DNA from: Actinomadura sp. WMMA1423 | Lineage (GTDB): Bacteria > Actinomycetota > Actinomycetes > Streptosporangiales > Streptosporangiaceae | Assembly: GCF_006547145.1 (NCBI RefSeq) | Contig: NZ_CP041244.1 | Coordinates: forward strand, 4,216,001 to 4,280,000 | Direction of reading: 5' to 3' | DNA length: 64,000 bases | In this document: piece by piece, positions 1 to 8,728 of the stretch | Numbering within the stretch: the stretch's first letter is position 1 | How the letters are laid out: every line of letters starts with the position of its first letter | The notes under the pieces: generated by a model | Database searches by the model: none | What the model was told of the DNA's origin: nothing | The model's input: only the letters and a program-made list of their open reading frames with translations | Position numbers and translations under genes: made by a program

Positions 1-36
1 ACGATCTCCTTGCGCCGGCGCGCTCCGGCACCGGGT

Positions 37-42
37 TATTAT
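37..42 (+). promoter_or_regulatory. -10 box of the first ArsR gene
   Basis: The hexamer TATTAT ends six bases before the ATG at 49, so the transcript would start at or next to the start codon and lack a ribosome-binding site. No -35 box is clear in the few bases available upstream. Confidence 0.5.
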
Positions 43-48
43 CCCAAC

Positions 49-573
49 ATGTCTTGGGAAAAGGAGCGGCTCGTCCCGCTGCGCGCCCTGGCGAACCCGT
101 TGCGCGTCCGGATCGTGTCGCTGCTGACGGGGACGGCCATGTCGGCGACGGAGGTGGCCGAGGAACTCGGGCTGGCGCACGGCTCCGCGAGCTACCACCT
201 GCGGCAGCTGGCCGCGGCGGGCTTCCTCGAACAGGTCGAGGAGGACCGGCCGGCGAGGCCCGGGCGGGGCCGCTCTCCCAAGCGCTACCGCTACGACCCC
301 TCCAGCGCCGACCGGTTGGACCGGTCGTCCGGGCGGCGGCTCATGCAGGAGGCGACGTTCACCGACCTGCGCCGGCGGCTGGAGGCCATGAGCAGGCAGC
401 GGCAGAGCGCGGACGCCGAGGTATGGCTCGACCCCGAGGACTGGGACCAGGTCTGCTCCCTGGTGGCGGAGGCGGTCGACCTCGTGCACCGCGGCGCGCG
501 GCCGCCCCGGTCGGAGGGCGCCGTGCACGTCAGCATGACGGCGCTGCTGTTCGAGTTGCCCGACGCCCGATGA
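49..573 (+). CDS. ArsR-type winged-helix transcriptional regulator
   Basis: A 174-residue DNA-binding regulator. Residues about 8-85 form the winged helix typical of the ArsR/HTH_20 group, with an opening ALANPLRVRIVSLL helix and a recognition region LGLAHGSASYHLRQL. The C-terminal half is charged and helical and shows no ligand motif I recognise. The ATG at 49 is preferred over an upstream TTG because it lies just after a good -10 box and matches where the domain begins. The stop overlaps the start of the MFS gene (ATGA), so the two are translationally coupled; the regulator probably controls that exporter and itself. The inducer is unknown. Confidence 0.85.
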   Translation: MSWEKERLVPLRALANPLRVRIVSLLTGTAMSATEVAEELGLAHGSASYHLRQLAAAGFLEQVEEDRPARPGRGRSPKRYRYDPSSADRLDRSSGRRLMQEATFTDLRRRLEAMSRQRQSADAEVWLDPEDWDQVCSLVAEAVDLVHRGARPPRSEGAVHVSMTALLFELPDAR

Positions 574-1874
574 CCCGCGCCGCGGCCCTGCCCGTCCCGG
601 CCGGAGCCGTCGCGTGCTTTCTGTCCATAGGGCTGCTGGTGCCGGTGCTCCCCCGGTACGTGTCGGGGCCGATGGGCCACGGGGCGGGCGCGGTCGGCGC
701 CCTCGTCGCCGCCCCGAGCGTGATCGCGATCCTTGTGCGTCCGTTCGTCGGACGGCTCGCCGACAGGCGCGGCCACCGCGTGACGGCCGTCGCGGGCGCC
801 GCCGTCCTCTGCGCGTCCACGCTGGCCCTGACGGGCGCGCAGACGTTCCCGGCCGCACTGCTGTGCCGGGCCGTGGCGGGCGCCGGCGAGGCCCTGGCCT
901 ACGTGGGCCTGGCCGCCGCCAGCGTCTCCGCCGGCGCGGACCGGTCGTCGGACGGCGCTCCGGGCCGGATCACCGGCTTCTCCATCGCCGTGTACGTGGG
1001 GCTCCTCGCCGGTGCCCCGTTGGGCACGATCTCACTGGCCGCCTTCGGGTTCGGCGGGGTGTGGCTCCTGGCGGCCGCGTCTTCCGCCGCGGCCATGGGG
1101 ATCTGCTTCTGGCTGCCCCCGCCCGGAGCGGCCGCGGGGGCGGGGCCCGACGGTGCGGAGAGCGGGCCCGGCCCTGGGCGGAAGAGGGCCCTGCTGATCC
1201 ATCCGGCGGGGCTCGTGCCAGGCATCGCCTACTGCGCGAGCGTGTGGGGATACACGGCGTTCAACACCTTCATCCCGCTCTACACCCACAGCATGGGGCG
1301 GGCGGACGCGCGCACCGAGTACCTGATCTACGGGACCGTCCTGCCGGCGGTCCGGATCCTGGGGGCCCGCCCGCTCGGCGCGCTGCCCCCGCGCGTCACC
1401 GCCGGCGCTTCGCTGTCGTTCACGGCCGCGGGGCTGGCCGGGCTCGTGGCCGTCCCGACAGGGCCCGGCCTGGCCGTGGGGACCGCGCTGCTCGCCTTCG
1501 GGCAGGCCCTCGGGCTTCCGGCGTTCCTGTCGATGGCGGTCGAGGCCGTCCCGCCGCACCGGCGCGGATCCGTCATCGCCACGGTCACCCTCTTCTTCGA
1601 CGTCGGCTTCCTGACCGCCGCCATCGGGCTCGGGCTGCTGAACCAGGACCTCGGCCTGCGGGCGGGGTTCGCCGCGGCCGCCGCCGTCTCCGCCGCCCCG
1701 CTACTTCTCCTCTTCCCCCGGCGGCGCACCCCGCGACCGCCGGTTCCCCCCACCTTCCCTAGACCCAGGTCCTCTCCTAACCACAGGTCCTCTCCTAACC
1801 ACAGGTCCTCTCCTAACCACAGGGAGCCGTCATGCCCATTCCCGCGTCGCCGGACGTCCCGGAAGCCGAACTGA
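570..1874 (+). CDS. MFS transporter, drug-efflux type
   Basis: A 434-residue major facilitator superfamily protein with about 12 hydrophobic segments. The signature between helices 2 and 3 ([12 protein letters not shown]) is clear near residue 60. It starts by ATGA overlap with the ArsR gene and so is expected to be an ArsR-controlled exporter; the substrate is unknown. The C-terminus is odd. After the last helix it runs into a Pro/Arg-rich tail containing RSSPNH three times, encoded by an 18-bp tandem repeat, and the frame continues 43 bases into the aminopeptidase gene. The normal family end would be near residue 390-400, so the tail looks like an acquired extension. Confidence 0.85.
   Translation: MTRAAALPVPAGAVACFLSIGLLVPVLPRYVSGPMGHGAGAVGALVAAPSVIAILVRPFVGRLADRRGHRVTAVAGAAVLCASTLALTGAQTFPAALLCRAVAGAGEALAYVGLAAASVSAGADRSSDGAPGRITGFSIAVYVGLLAGAPLGTISLAAFGFGGVWLLAAASSAAAMGICFWLPPPGAAAGAGPDGAESGPGPGRKRALLIHPAGLVPGIAYCASVWGYTAFNTFIPLYTHSMGRADARTEYLIYGTVLPAVRILGARPLGALPPRVTAGASLSFTAAGLAGLVAVPTGPGLAVGTALLAFGQALGLPAFLSMAVEAVPPHRRGSVIATVTLFFDVGFLTAAIGLGLLNQDLGLRAGFAAAAAVSAAPLLLLFPRRRTPRPPVPPTFPRPRSSPNHRSSPNHRSSPNHREPSCPFPRRRTSRKPN
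1766..1823 (+). repeat. 18-bp tandem repeat, three exact copies
   Basis: The unit CAGGTCCTCTCCTAACCA occurs at 1766-1783, 1784-1801 and 1802-1819, followed by a partial CAGG. It encodes the RSSPNH repeats at the C-terminus of the MFS protein. The last CAGG forms part of the ribosome-binding site of the aminopeptidase at 1832. Confidence 0.95.
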
Positions 1875-3067
1875 CCGCCTACGCCCGGCTCATCCTGGAC
1901 GTCTGCGCCCCGGTCGCCGAAAACGACCTCGTCGCCGTCAACGCCGAGATCGAGCACGCGCCGCTGGCCCGCGCGCTCGCCGAGGGGGCCTACGCCCGAG
2001 GGGCCCGGTACGTGGACATCTGGTACTTCGACCCGCACGCCAAGCGGTCCCGGGTCCGCCACGCGCCCGCGTCCACGCTGCACGAGGTCCCGCCGTGGCA
2101 CGACCAGCGCAACGACGAGCTCGCCAGGCGGCACGGCGTGCTGATCAACATCCGGGGCGAGGCGGAACCGGACCTGCTGGCCGGCACCGACGCCGCGCGG
2201 GCCGGCCTGGACCGCATGCCGGGACTCGCCTCGCGCTACCGGCTGCAGAGCGGCGACCTGGTCTGCTGGTCCGCCGTCGCCTACCCGACGCGCGCGTGGT
2301 CGCGGCACGTCTTCGGCGAGGAGGACCCGGCACGGCTGTGGTCCCACATCAAGCACTTCGCCAGGCTCGACCAGCCCGATCCGAGCGCCGCCTGGCGCTC
2401 CCGCCTCGGCGAACTGCGCGCGCGGGCCGACCACCTCACGGGACTGGACCTGGACGCCGTGCACTTCGAGGGGCCGGGGACGGACCTGACGATCGGGCTC
2501 ATCCCGGGGGCCGTGTGGACCGTCGTCGGCTTCACGGCCGCCGACGGCCGGTTCTTCGTCCCGAACCTGCCCTCCGAAGAGGTCTTCACCACGCCGGACC
2601 ACCGCCGCGTCGAGGGGACGGTCAGCGCGACGCGCCCGCTCGCGCTCGCCGGGACGGTGGTCCGGGACCTGCGCCTCACCTTCGCCGGCGGGCGGGTCAC
2701 CAGGGTGGAGGCGGCCGGTGACGGCGCCGAGGTCGTGCGCGGGCACCAGTCCACCGATCCCGGCGGCGCCCGCCTCGGTGAGGTGGCCCTGGTCGACGGC
2801 ACCTCCCCGATCGGCAGGTCGGGCCTGACGTTCATGGAGACCCTGCTCGACGAGAACGCCACCTGCCATCTGGCCTGGGGCAGCGGGATCCCCCAAGCCG
2901 TCCCCGGTGCGGCCGGGCTCACCCCTCAGGCCCTCGACTCGATGGGCGTGAACCGCTCGGCCGTGCACACCGACTTCATGGTCGGCGGCCCCGAGGTCAC
3001 GGTGACGGGCATCGACCGGGACGGGCACCGCGTCGTGATCCTCCGCGACGACGAGTGGCGGCTCTGA
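1832..3067 (+). CDS. M29 family aminopeptidase (AmpS-like)
   Basis: A 411-residue cytoplasmic metallo-aminopeptidase that releases N-terminal residues from peptides. The metal and catalytic motifs of family M29 appear in order: HFEGPGTDL (about residue 210), [12 protein letters not shown] (about 245), [10 protein letters not shown] (about 342) and VHTDFMVG (about 377). The length matches the family. The start follows an AGGGAG site supplied by the end of the tandem repeat. It overlaps the MFS tail by 43 bases and ends convergently with the protease gene at 3190. The only odd point is the repeat-derived leader. Confidence 0.93.
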   Translation: MPIPASPDVPEAELTAYARLILDVCAPVAENDLVAVNAEIEHAPLARALAEGAYARGARYVDIWYFDPHAKRSRVRHAPASTLHEVPPWHDQRNDELARRHGVLINIRGEAEPDLLAGTDAARAGLDRMPGLASRYRLQSGDLVCWSAVAYPTRAWSRHVFGEEDPARLWSHIKHFARLDQPDPSAAWRSRLGELRARADHLTGLDLDAVHFEGPGTDLTIGLIPGAVWTVVGFTAADGRFFVPNLPSEEVFTTPDHRRVEGTVSATRPLALAGTVVRDLRLTFAGGRVTRVEAAGDGAEVVRGHQSTDPGGARLGEVALVDGTSPIGRSGLTFMETLLDENATCHLAWGSGIPQAVPGAAGLTPQALDSMGVNRSAVHTDFMVGGPEVTVTGIDRDGHRVVILRDDEWRL

Positions 3068-3189
3068 CCACCGTCCCCTCAATGAGTGCGGAGGGGGCGC
3101 GATGGGCGAGGTCTCGGCGACGCCGACCGGAACGCCCCACCCTCCCGGCCGGTTCCCGCCGCTGCCGCCGGTCGCGTTCGCCGCGGTCC

Positions 3190-5253
3190 TCACGCAGGGG
3201 GCGGGAGGTGGGAAGCGAGCCGGTACAGGACGGCGACCCAGGCGATCGACAGCAGGACGGCCCCGGCCAGGACCATCGCGGGCACGGGGCGGCGCCGCTG
3301 CGCGCCGGACGGCAGCAGCGCGGCCGGGAGGAGCGCGACGAGCAGGCAGAAGGCCAGCTGCGCCGGCGGGCGCACCGCGTACACGACCGCGGCCGCCGGA
3401 TCGCTCGCGTGGGGCAGGCCCCGTGCCCACAGAACGGCCGCGGTGATCGCGGTGGCAGCCGGGGCCGCGGCAAGGGACGGGCCGAGCCCGTCGCGACCGT
3501 AGACCAGCAGGAGGACGACCAGGCAGCACAGGCCCGCGCCCACGGCCGCGAAGATGTCGAGCTCCAGGGCGTAGAACGGGCGCGATGCTTCGGAGGGGCG
3601 CGCGGTCGCCCAGCGCAGGACCGCCACGCTCCCACCCGCCGCCAGGGCGAGTCCCGCCAGCAGGGACGCGTCCGCCCTGCCCTCCCCCGGCCGGCGCGCC
3701 CGGCCCCACAGCCAGGCGGCCAGCGAGACCGCGGCCAGCGCGATGGCCGCGGGTGTCGCCCACGGCCCGGCCTGGCCGCCCGCCTCCAGGGCGAAGTCGA
3801 GATCCTGGTCGGCGATCATCGAGATGCCGAACGCGATCCACAGCGCGCCGACGAAGACCACGACGTTGGCCAGGTGGACCGGGAACCAGGCGAAACGCCG
3901 ATCGGCCGCGGGGTCACGGCGCGCCCAGAGCCTGGCCAGGGCCGTGCTGCACGCCCCCGCGTTGGCGACCAGGAGCGGCACCAGCAGCAGACTCGGCCAC
4001 CCGAACACCGGCGAGACCCCCAGACCGGTGTTCCAGATGCCGACGGCCATGCCCAGCGCCGTCCCGGCGGCGAGCCCGAGCTGGGGGCCGCGCACACCCG
4101 TTCCCGGCGTGGTGATGACCGTGCGCCAGACCGCTCCGGCCCACCCGAACGCGAGCAGGACACCCCCGAGCAGGCCCGCGAGCAGGGCCGGAAGGTCCCA
4201 CGACGGCCCGCCGGGAGCGGACAGGACGATCATCGCGACCGCCACCAGGGCCATCGCCACGGCCGCCCCGACGGCGACCGTCTCCAGCGTCGTGGTCCCG
4301 AGGATCCCGGACGGATCGGTGAGCGCGTCCAGGCGCCGGACGGCACCGGGATGGCGCGCGAAGGCGCGCCGCCGCCGACGCGGCGGGCGCCCTGCACCGC
4401 TTCGGAGGAGGAAGGCGAGGGCGTCCGCGTCCGCCGCGGCGGAACGGAGGTCCGCCTCGTGCTCGCGCGAGCGCAGCACCGCGGCGGCCATCAGCGCCGT
4501 CAGCAGGAGCAGGCCCGCCGCGCGCAGCCCGTACTCCGACCAGAACGGCCTGGTCAGCACGTCGACGGGCGAGCCCGGTATCGCCCGCGTCCGCCATAAC
4601 TCGCCCAGAACCGGCGCGAGGAGCGCGGCCGGCAGCGTCCACCACACGCCGCGGGTGAGCCAGACGAGGCTCACGTCGCCGGCCGCCGCATGCGCGATCT
4701 CGTGCCGGAGGACGGCGGCCGCCTGCGGCGGCGGGAGGGCCCGCACCCCGCGGGGAAGGATGATCTGGAAGCGCCGCGGGCCCGCCACGGTGAACGGCTC
4801 GCGGAGGCTGAGCCGTCCGAACCTCACGACGATCCGGCGCCGGATCCCGCCGCCGGCGAGTTCGGCCGCCCTGTCCTGCCACTCTTGCGGCGCGTCGGTG
4901 AGCGGGCCGGCCCTGCGCGCCAGCCGCCAGGGCAGCAACCACATCAGCAGCACCCCCGGAGGCAGGACGGCCAGGCCGCCGGCCACTTCGCCGACCAGTT
5001 CGGCATGCCCCCGGCAGGCGAGCAGGCCCTCCCGCAGTGCCGGCCCCCGCTCGCCGGAGGCCGCCACCGCCTTCATGCAGGTCACCGTGGCCGCGATCGT
5101 CATCTGGTTCGCGATCAGCCGGCCGGCGTAGGAGCCCGCGAGGACCAGGACGCAGATGAGCGTCAGGTACCGGGCGCGGCCGGGAGAGGGCAGTGACAGG
5201 AACTCGCGGCCCGGTCGCCCGGGCAGCGGCGTGCCGCGGGCGGCATCGCTCAA
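3190..5253 (-). CDS. Polytopic membrane zinc metalloprotease, M48/M56-like
   Basis: A 687-residue integral membrane protein. An N-terminal hydrophobic pair and a soluble stretch precede the zinc motif HEIAHAAAGD at about residues 185-194, followed by many further membrane segments to the C-terminus, about twice the length of a simple M48 protease. The family cleaves membrane or membrane-proximal proteins; the substrate here is unknown. The TTG start at 5253 shares bases with the stop of the preceding helical-protein gene (TTGA), so the pair is translationally coupled. An analogous pair occurs at 41493-43360. No coding frame lies in the 122 bases separating it from the convergent aminopeptidase. 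Confidence 0.8.
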   Translation of the reverse strand: MSDAARGTPLPGRPGREFLSLPSPGRARYLTLICVLVLAGSYAGRLIANQMTIAATVTCMKAVAASGERGPALREGLLACRGHAELVGEVAGGLAVLPPGVLLMWLLPWRLARRAGPLTDAPQEWQDRAAELAGGGIRRRIVVRFGRLSLREPFTVAGPRRFQIILPRGVRALPPPQAAAVLRHEIAHAAAGDVSLVWLTRGVWWTLPAALLAPVLGELWRTRAIPGSPVDVLTRPFWSEYGLRAAGLLLLTALMAAAVLRSREHEADLRSAAADADALAFLLRSGAGRPPRRRRRAFARHPGAVRRLDALTDPSGILGTTTLETVAVGAAVAMALVAVAMIVLSAPGGPSWDLPALLAGLLGGVLLAFGWAGAVWRTVITTPGTGVRGPQLGLAAGTALGMAVGIWNTGLGVSPVFGWPSLLLVPLLVANAGACSTALARLWARRDPAADRRFAWFPVHLANVVVFVGALWIAFGISMIADQDLDFALEAGGQAGPWATPAAIALAAVSLAAWLWGRARRPGEGRADASLLAGLALAAGGSVAVLRWATARPSEASRPFYALELDIFAAVGAGLCCLVVLLLVYGRDGLGPSLAAAPAATAITAAVLWARGLPHASDPAAAVVYAVRPPAQLAFCLLVALLPAALLPSGAQRRRPVPAMVLAGAVLLSIAWVAVLYRLASHLPPPA

Positions 5254-5783
5254 GCTTCGTCCCCCCGGTCGGTGAGCAGCGCGTGGAGGACCGACGTGGC
5301 GAGCATCCGTGCCTGGTCGGGGTCCAGACCGAGGGCGACCCCCTGGTCGGTGATGAGTTCCGCCAGCACCCGCCTCTCCGCGCCGTCCAGTTCGATCACC
5401 GTCCCTTCGGGAGCGCCCCCGCGAACGCGACGGGCCGCCCGCGCCCTGGCGAGAGCGGCTTCGATCACCTTGGTGGCGGCGCTGCCCGCCGTCGCGTTCA
5501 TGAGCAGGGAGACGATCGCCAGCACGTACGGGGTGACCAGCCCGACATCGACGCCCATGCCGACCGGGGCCCTGAGCCGTCCGGCCCCGAAGGCGCGGAC
5601 CGGATCGCACCGGTACTCGGCGACGATCGCGTCGAAGTCGGGGACCTCCGCCTCGCGGACCTCGGTCACGATCGCGCGGCCCAACTCGACTTGGGCCTTC
5701 CATTCCGGACCCGCGCCTCCGCCCGCGCACAACTGCTCGGCGGTGAACTCGACTTTTCCGCTCCTGCGCGAAAAAATGCTCAT
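5250..5783 (-). CDS. Hypothetical helical protein coupled to membrane protease
   Basis: I do not recognise the 177-residue product. It is mostly helical, with a moderately hydrophobic stretch near residues 78-100 (VTPYVLAIVSLLMNATAG) and a helical C-terminus ending QARMLATSVLHALLTD. That ending resembles the end of the 212-residue protein at 41493, which also precedes an M48-like protease. A ribosome-binding site GGGGGTC precedes the ATG. The TTGA overlap with the protease suggests equal expression and perhaps a complex, for example an adaptor or inhibitor of the protease. That role is inference. Confidence 0.7.
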   Translation of the reverse strand: MSIFSRRSGKVEFTAEQLCAGGGAGPEWKAQVELGRAIVTEVREAEVPDFDAIVAEYRCDPVRAFGAGRLRAPVGMGVDVGLVTPYVLAIVSLLMNATAGSAATKVIEAALARARAARRVRGGAPEGTVIELDGAERRVLAELITDQGVALGLDPDQARMLATSVLHALLTDRGDEA

Positions 5784-6141
5784 CTCGACCCCCGTTTCAC
5801 CTCCCCGCTTTGATGCACCGGAGGCCTGCTCGGATCCACCCTAGATTCGAGCAGCATGTGGATATGGAGGTCTGATGTCACGGCCATATCCGGCCTCCTC
5901 GCTCCGAGCACCGAGTCGGGGCGATGCGCGACGAAGGAGGTCGAGGGAAAAGGGCTCGTCTTGACGCATTCCCTACGCTCATGCGCGCGATCTTCACGCG
6001 CCTCCTACGGCACGGTCCGGAGAAGCGGGGCCGACGGCTGCGGCACTCGCGGAGCGGTGCGGGGCGGGAACGTCGGAGGCGGGCGTTATGGTGCGTCTTC
6101 ATGAGCACACTCAACGCCAGTCCCCACGACAAGAGCCGGGC
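5784..6141. other. Intergenic region between divergent genes
   Basis: These 358 bases separate divergent transcription units. On the minus strand TAGGGT (about 5840-5845) could be a -10 box for the helical-protein gene. On the plus strand TATGGT at 6087-6092 lies eight bases before an ATG at 6101 that opens a 14-codon frame (6101-6145), whose stop overlaps the GTG of the next gene. I see no other structure. Confidence 0.4.
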
Positions 6142-6393
6142 GTGAGCCGCTACCGGGGGCCCGCCACCCTGATCGACAGCGGCGGAGCCGAGATCGAGGT
6201 CTACGTCGATCTCCGCTCCAAGCAGCGGGAGTGGTCCGGGACCGCGACCATCGGCGACTTCGACTCCGGCGATCCCCACGACCTGACGCTGAGGCTGCCG
6301 GACGGGCGCGAGGCGCAGGTCGCGCTCGGCGGTTCGGCGGTCTGGTCCGACGTCGTCACGCTGGTCGGAAGCGGCCCGCCGCCCTTCGCCTGA
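6142..6393 (+). CDS. Small hypothetical protein, beta-rich
   Basis: An 83-residue product from a GTG start, or longer if an upstream in-frame codon is used. The sequence has alternating beta-type segments (GPATLIDSGGAEIEVYVDL, then a Trp-containing strand and LTLRLPDGREAQVALGG). This resembles small conserved actinomycete proteins of unknown function whose members begin SRYRGPA. The GTG overlaps the stop of a 14-codon leader frame beginning at 6101, which itself follows a -10 box. This suggests leaderless initiation and coupling. No function can be assigned. It converges on the Asp23 operon. Confidence 0.55.
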   Translation: MSRYRGPATLIDSGGAEIEVYVDLRSKQREWSGTATIGDFDSGDPHDLTLRLPDGREAQVALGGSAVWSDVVTLVGSGPPPFA

Positions 6394-6409
6394 GCGCCCC
6401 GATCCAGGG

Positions 6410-6991
6410 TCAGATCACGGTCGCCGGTCGCTCTCCCGGTGTCAGGCGCAGCCGGACCACGGTGGGGATCGACTCGCGTTCGAGTGCGGCACAGAGCCGC
6501 GGGAGGGCCTCGTCCTGGATGCGGCGCCGCAGTTCGGCGGGGTCCGCCTCCTGCCCGTAGGCGATGTCGAGCCGCAGCCCGGCCCTCTTCGACGAGCGGA
6601 TCAGCAGGGCCCTCGCCTTGCGCACGCCCGGGTAGTCGCCGATCTCGGTTTCCAGCGCGTCGGTGATGGCCTTGGCCTCCACGCGCGTCGCGCCGTCCCT
6701 GGCGTCCGGCTCCAGTGAGAGGCCCCGCAACCGGCTCGAACGGAGTTGCGCGAGCATCCAGGACAGTCCGGCCAGGGCCACGACGACGGCCACGGCGGCG
6801 ACGGCCGGCCAGAACCAGCCGTGGCCGTCGGCGAAGCGGCGGGCCTCCGCCGTGAGCACGGGGCCCGAGGCCCGGGCGCTCCCGAAGGAGCCGAGGCCGC
6901 GTGCGAGGCCGAGCCCGCCCGCGGCGGCGAGGAGCGCGCCGAGAAGGAGCAGGCCGGTGCGGTTGATGTGCGCGTTGCGGCGGTCCATCAT
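6410..6991 (-). CDS. amaP: Alkaline-shock membrane-anchor protein AmaP
   Basis: A 193-residue protein with two N-terminal membrane helices (about residues 13-34 and 60-82) and a cytoplasmic C-terminal domain (about 100-190) of the AmaP type. In Gram-positive bacteria AmaP tethers Asp23 to the membrane. It is the last gene of the envelope-stress operon. An ATGATG start overlaps the stop of the DUF6286 gene; either ATG (6991 or 6988) could be used. The product probably anchors the three Asp23 paralogues encoded upstream. Confidence 0.82.
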   Translation of the reverse strand: MMDRRNAHINRTGLLLLGALLAAAGGLGLARGLGSFGSARASGPVLTAEARRFADGHGWFWPAVAAVAVVVALAGLSWMLAQLRSSRLRGLSLEPDARDGATRVEAKAITDALETEIGDYPGVRKARALLIRSSKRAGLRLDIAYGQEADPAELRRRIQDEALPRLCAALERESIPTVVRLRLTPGERPATVI

Positions 6992-7596
6992 CCCTCCCGG
7001 TGCTTCATCCGCACCGTGACGGAGCGGTCGGGCACGGGACGGAGGGCGTCGAGCCGGTCCCGCACCGCGGCGGCGATCCCCGCGTCCAGGCCGGCGGTCT
7101 CGCGCATGGGCGTCTCCGCGACCACCCGTACCCGCCTGCGGCCCAGCCGGACCTTCCTGACACCCGAGACCCCGGGGGCGCCTTCGGCCGCGGCGGCGAG
7201 GGCCCGCTTGAGCCCGCGCCTGCTCACGCCCATCATCAGGCTCGGATCCCGCCCGCGCAGCGGGACGATCCGGGACTTTCCCGGCAGTACGGCGGCCAGC
7301 ACGAACCAGACGCCGACGAGTGCGAGAGCGGCGAAGATCGCGCGGACGTACCAGTCGTCCCAGCTCGCGTCCCGCACCCACCCGTAAGGGAAGATGTGCG
7401 CGGGGCGGTCCACGGACGTCGAGATGACCTCGATCGCCGTCAGCACGCCGGCGGCCGCCATCAGCAGCGCGGCCGCGAGGGCCGGCAGCGCCCGGTACGA
7501 GCGGAACGTGTGCCTTGCCGCCCGATCGCCCCTCCGCGTGCCGTCCGGCCGCGAGGCCGGCTCCACGGCGGCGCGAGCCCCGGCCTGCGCGGTCAC
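6988..7596 (-). CDS. DUF6286 domain membrane protein
   Basis: A 202-residue protein with a charged N-terminal tail, two membrane helices (about residues 37-60 and 85-107) and a C-terminal soluble domain of alternating strands and helices. The architecture is that of DUF6286 proteins, which in actinomycetes sit beside Asp23 and AmaP genes. Both ends overlap the neighbours by four bases. Molecular function is unknown; context supports a role in the Asp23 envelope complex. Confidence 0.78.
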   Translation of the reverse strand: MTAQAGARAAVEPASRPDGTRRGDRAARHTFRSYRALPALAAALLMAAAGVLTAIEVISTSVDRPAHIFPYGWVRDASWDDWYVRAIFAALALVGVWFVLAAVLPGKSRIVPLRGRDPSLMMGVSRRGLKRALAAAAEGAPGVSGVRKVRLGRRRVRVVAETPMRETAGLDAGIAAAVRDRLDALRPVPDRSVTVRMKHREG

Positions 7597-7976
7597 AGCA
7601 CGGTCCTCTCACCCCTGGAGGGATGCCCCAGTTCGGCCACCACGACGTCCACCTGCCGGACGGTGAGGCCGGTCAACTCCATCACCCGCTCGCGCACCCT
7701 CTCGCGCACCTGGCGGGCGACCGCGCGGACCGGCACCGGGTACGCCACCGACATCGTCACCCTGGCCGTGACGATGTCACCGTGCACGCGCACCTCCGTA
7801 CGGGCGGGACCCCGCCCGGGGACCGGCACGCCGACGATGGTCCGGCCGAGCCCGCCGGACGCCTCGACGTCCTGCACCGCCTCCGCGACGATGCGGGCGA
7901 CGGTCCGGTCCCGGATCGTCGTCCTGCCCCGCCGGGTGCCGGTCATCGGGGCGCCGGCCGTCGGGGCGCCCGTCAT
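7593..7976 (-). CDS. Asp23/Gls24 family envelope stress protein (paralogue 3)
   Basis: A 127-residue protein with the Asp23 fold: an N-terminal helix TTIRDRTVARIVAEAVQDV, a Gly-rich turn, then strands EVRVHGDIVTARVTMSVAY and a long helix RQVRERVRERVMELTG ending in VRQVDVVVAEL. Asp23 proteins polymerise on the cytoplasmic side of the membrane and respond to envelope or alkaline stress. The ATG at 7976 overlaps the DUF2273 stop (ATGA), and the C-terminus overlaps the DUF6286 start. Confidence 0.82.
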   Translation of the reverse strand: MTGAPTAGAPMTGTRRGRTTIRDRTVARIVAEAVQDVEASGGLGRTIVGVPVPGRGPARTEVRVHGDIVTARVTMSVAYPVPVRAVARQVRERVRERVMELTGLTVRQVDVVVAELGHPSRGERTVL

Positions 7977-8176
7977 CGCGGCCGCCGCCCCGTGCGGCCC
8001 GTCGAGAAGATCTCCCCGAGGTCCAGGCTGCCCTCGATCACCCGGCCGACCACGAAGCCGAGCCCGCCCAGGAACAGGACGAGGAAGAACGCGCCGGCGC
8101 CGCCGAACGCTCCGGCGAACCCCAGTGCCACCCCGAAGGCCAGGCCGACCACGGGCCACGGCACTCTCACATCCAT
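7973..8176 (-). CDS. DUF2273 small membrane protein
   Basis: A 67-residue Gly-rich protein with two membrane helices forming a hairpin (residues about 7-30 and 32-50), the architecture of DUF2273. Homologues in firmicutes and actinomycetes lie between asp23 and amaP genes. It is probably a membrane partner for Asp23-type proteins. It overlaps the downstream Asp23 gene by four bases and lies 30 bases after the upstream one. Confidence 0.8.
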   Translation of the reverse strand: MDVRVPWPVVGLAFGVALGFAGAFGGAGAFFLVLFLGGLGFVVGRVIEGSLDLGEIFSTGRTGRRPR

Positions 8177-8206
8177 CCCGACCGCCCTCTCGGCTCGGCG
8201 GGGCCC

Positions 8207-8728
8207 TCAGCCGGCATCGGCCCCGCCCCCCGTCAGCACGTCCCCCGTCAGCACGTCCCCGATCAGCACGTCCACCGGCCGCCGGCCGGTCAGGGGACGC
8301 ACCCGACGTCGCACGTCCTCGGCGATCTCCGCGAACGGCCGCCCGTACCGGACGACCACCCCCACCTCGATCATCGCGTCGCGCACCGCGACCCCCGCGT
8401 AAGGGGGCCCCGCGCGGTAGGTCGCGATCCACCCGCGCGGACCCGCCGTCAGTCCGAGGACGTCCGGGCACGACATGGCCGTCGCGCCGACCCGCTCCGC
8501 CAGTTCGGCGAGCGGCTCCCGCCGGCGGTCGGGCGCCGCGCCCGGTCCGGCGGCCACGCCGGGACCATCCGACGGCCCCTCCCTCGGCAGAGCCCGCGGC
8601 CGCGCGGCTCCGGCAACGGACTCCGCCGCGCCCCGCCCCTTGCCACGGGGCGGATCCGGCCGGCCGGCCCGGCGGGGCCGGGGCTGGGGCTGGGGGGCCG
8701 CTCCCACCGCTTCGGTCCAGGAGATCAT
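8207..8728 (-). CDS. Asp23-like protein with long Pro/Arg-rich N-terminus
   Basis: A 173-residue protein. The first 80 residues or so are low-complexity Pro/Arg/Gly sequence with no recognisable fold. Residues about 80-160 resemble a divergent Asp23 domain (LAELAERVGATAMSC, then WIATYRAGPPYAGVAVRDAM and VVVRYGRPFAEIAEDVRRRV). The C-terminus ends in repeated DVLTG units encoded by a 15-bp tandem repeat. The ATG overlaps the stop of the preceding Asp23 gene (ATGA). The long basic tail is unlike its two paralogues and may contact nucleic acid or the membrane surface; that is inference. Confidence 0.65.
   Translation of the reverse strand: MISWTEAVGAAPQPQPRPRRAGRPDPPRGKGRGAAESVAGAARPRALPREGPSDGPGVAAGPGAAPDRRREPLAELAERVGATAMSCPDVLGLTAGPRGWIATYRAGPPYAGVAVRDAMIEVGVVVRYGRPFAEIAEDVRRRVRPLTGRRPVDVLIGDVLTGDVLTGGGADAG
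8231..8275 (-). repeat. 15-bp tandem repeat in the Asp23-like gene
   Basis: The plus-strand unit CGTCAGCACGTCCCC occurs exactly at 8231-8245 and 8246-8260, and imperfectly at 8261-8275. It is in frame and gives DVLTG-type pentapeptides at the protein C-terminus, so copy-number change would not shift the frame. Confidence 0.9.

Noticed and set aside
54-569. Upstream extension of the MFS frame starting inside the ArsR gene
   Set aside because: The first 170 codons are an out-of-phase reading of the ArsR gene; the true start is the ATG at 570 overlapping the ArsR stop.
1766-1823. CRISPR-like repeat
   Set aside because: Units are 18 bases with no spacers and lie in frame at a gene end; no cas genes are present.
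1328-3841. Minus-strand frame of over 800 codons opposite the MFS and aminopeptidase genes
   Set aside because: Antisense artefact; no domain, and the plus-strand frames have intact family motifs.
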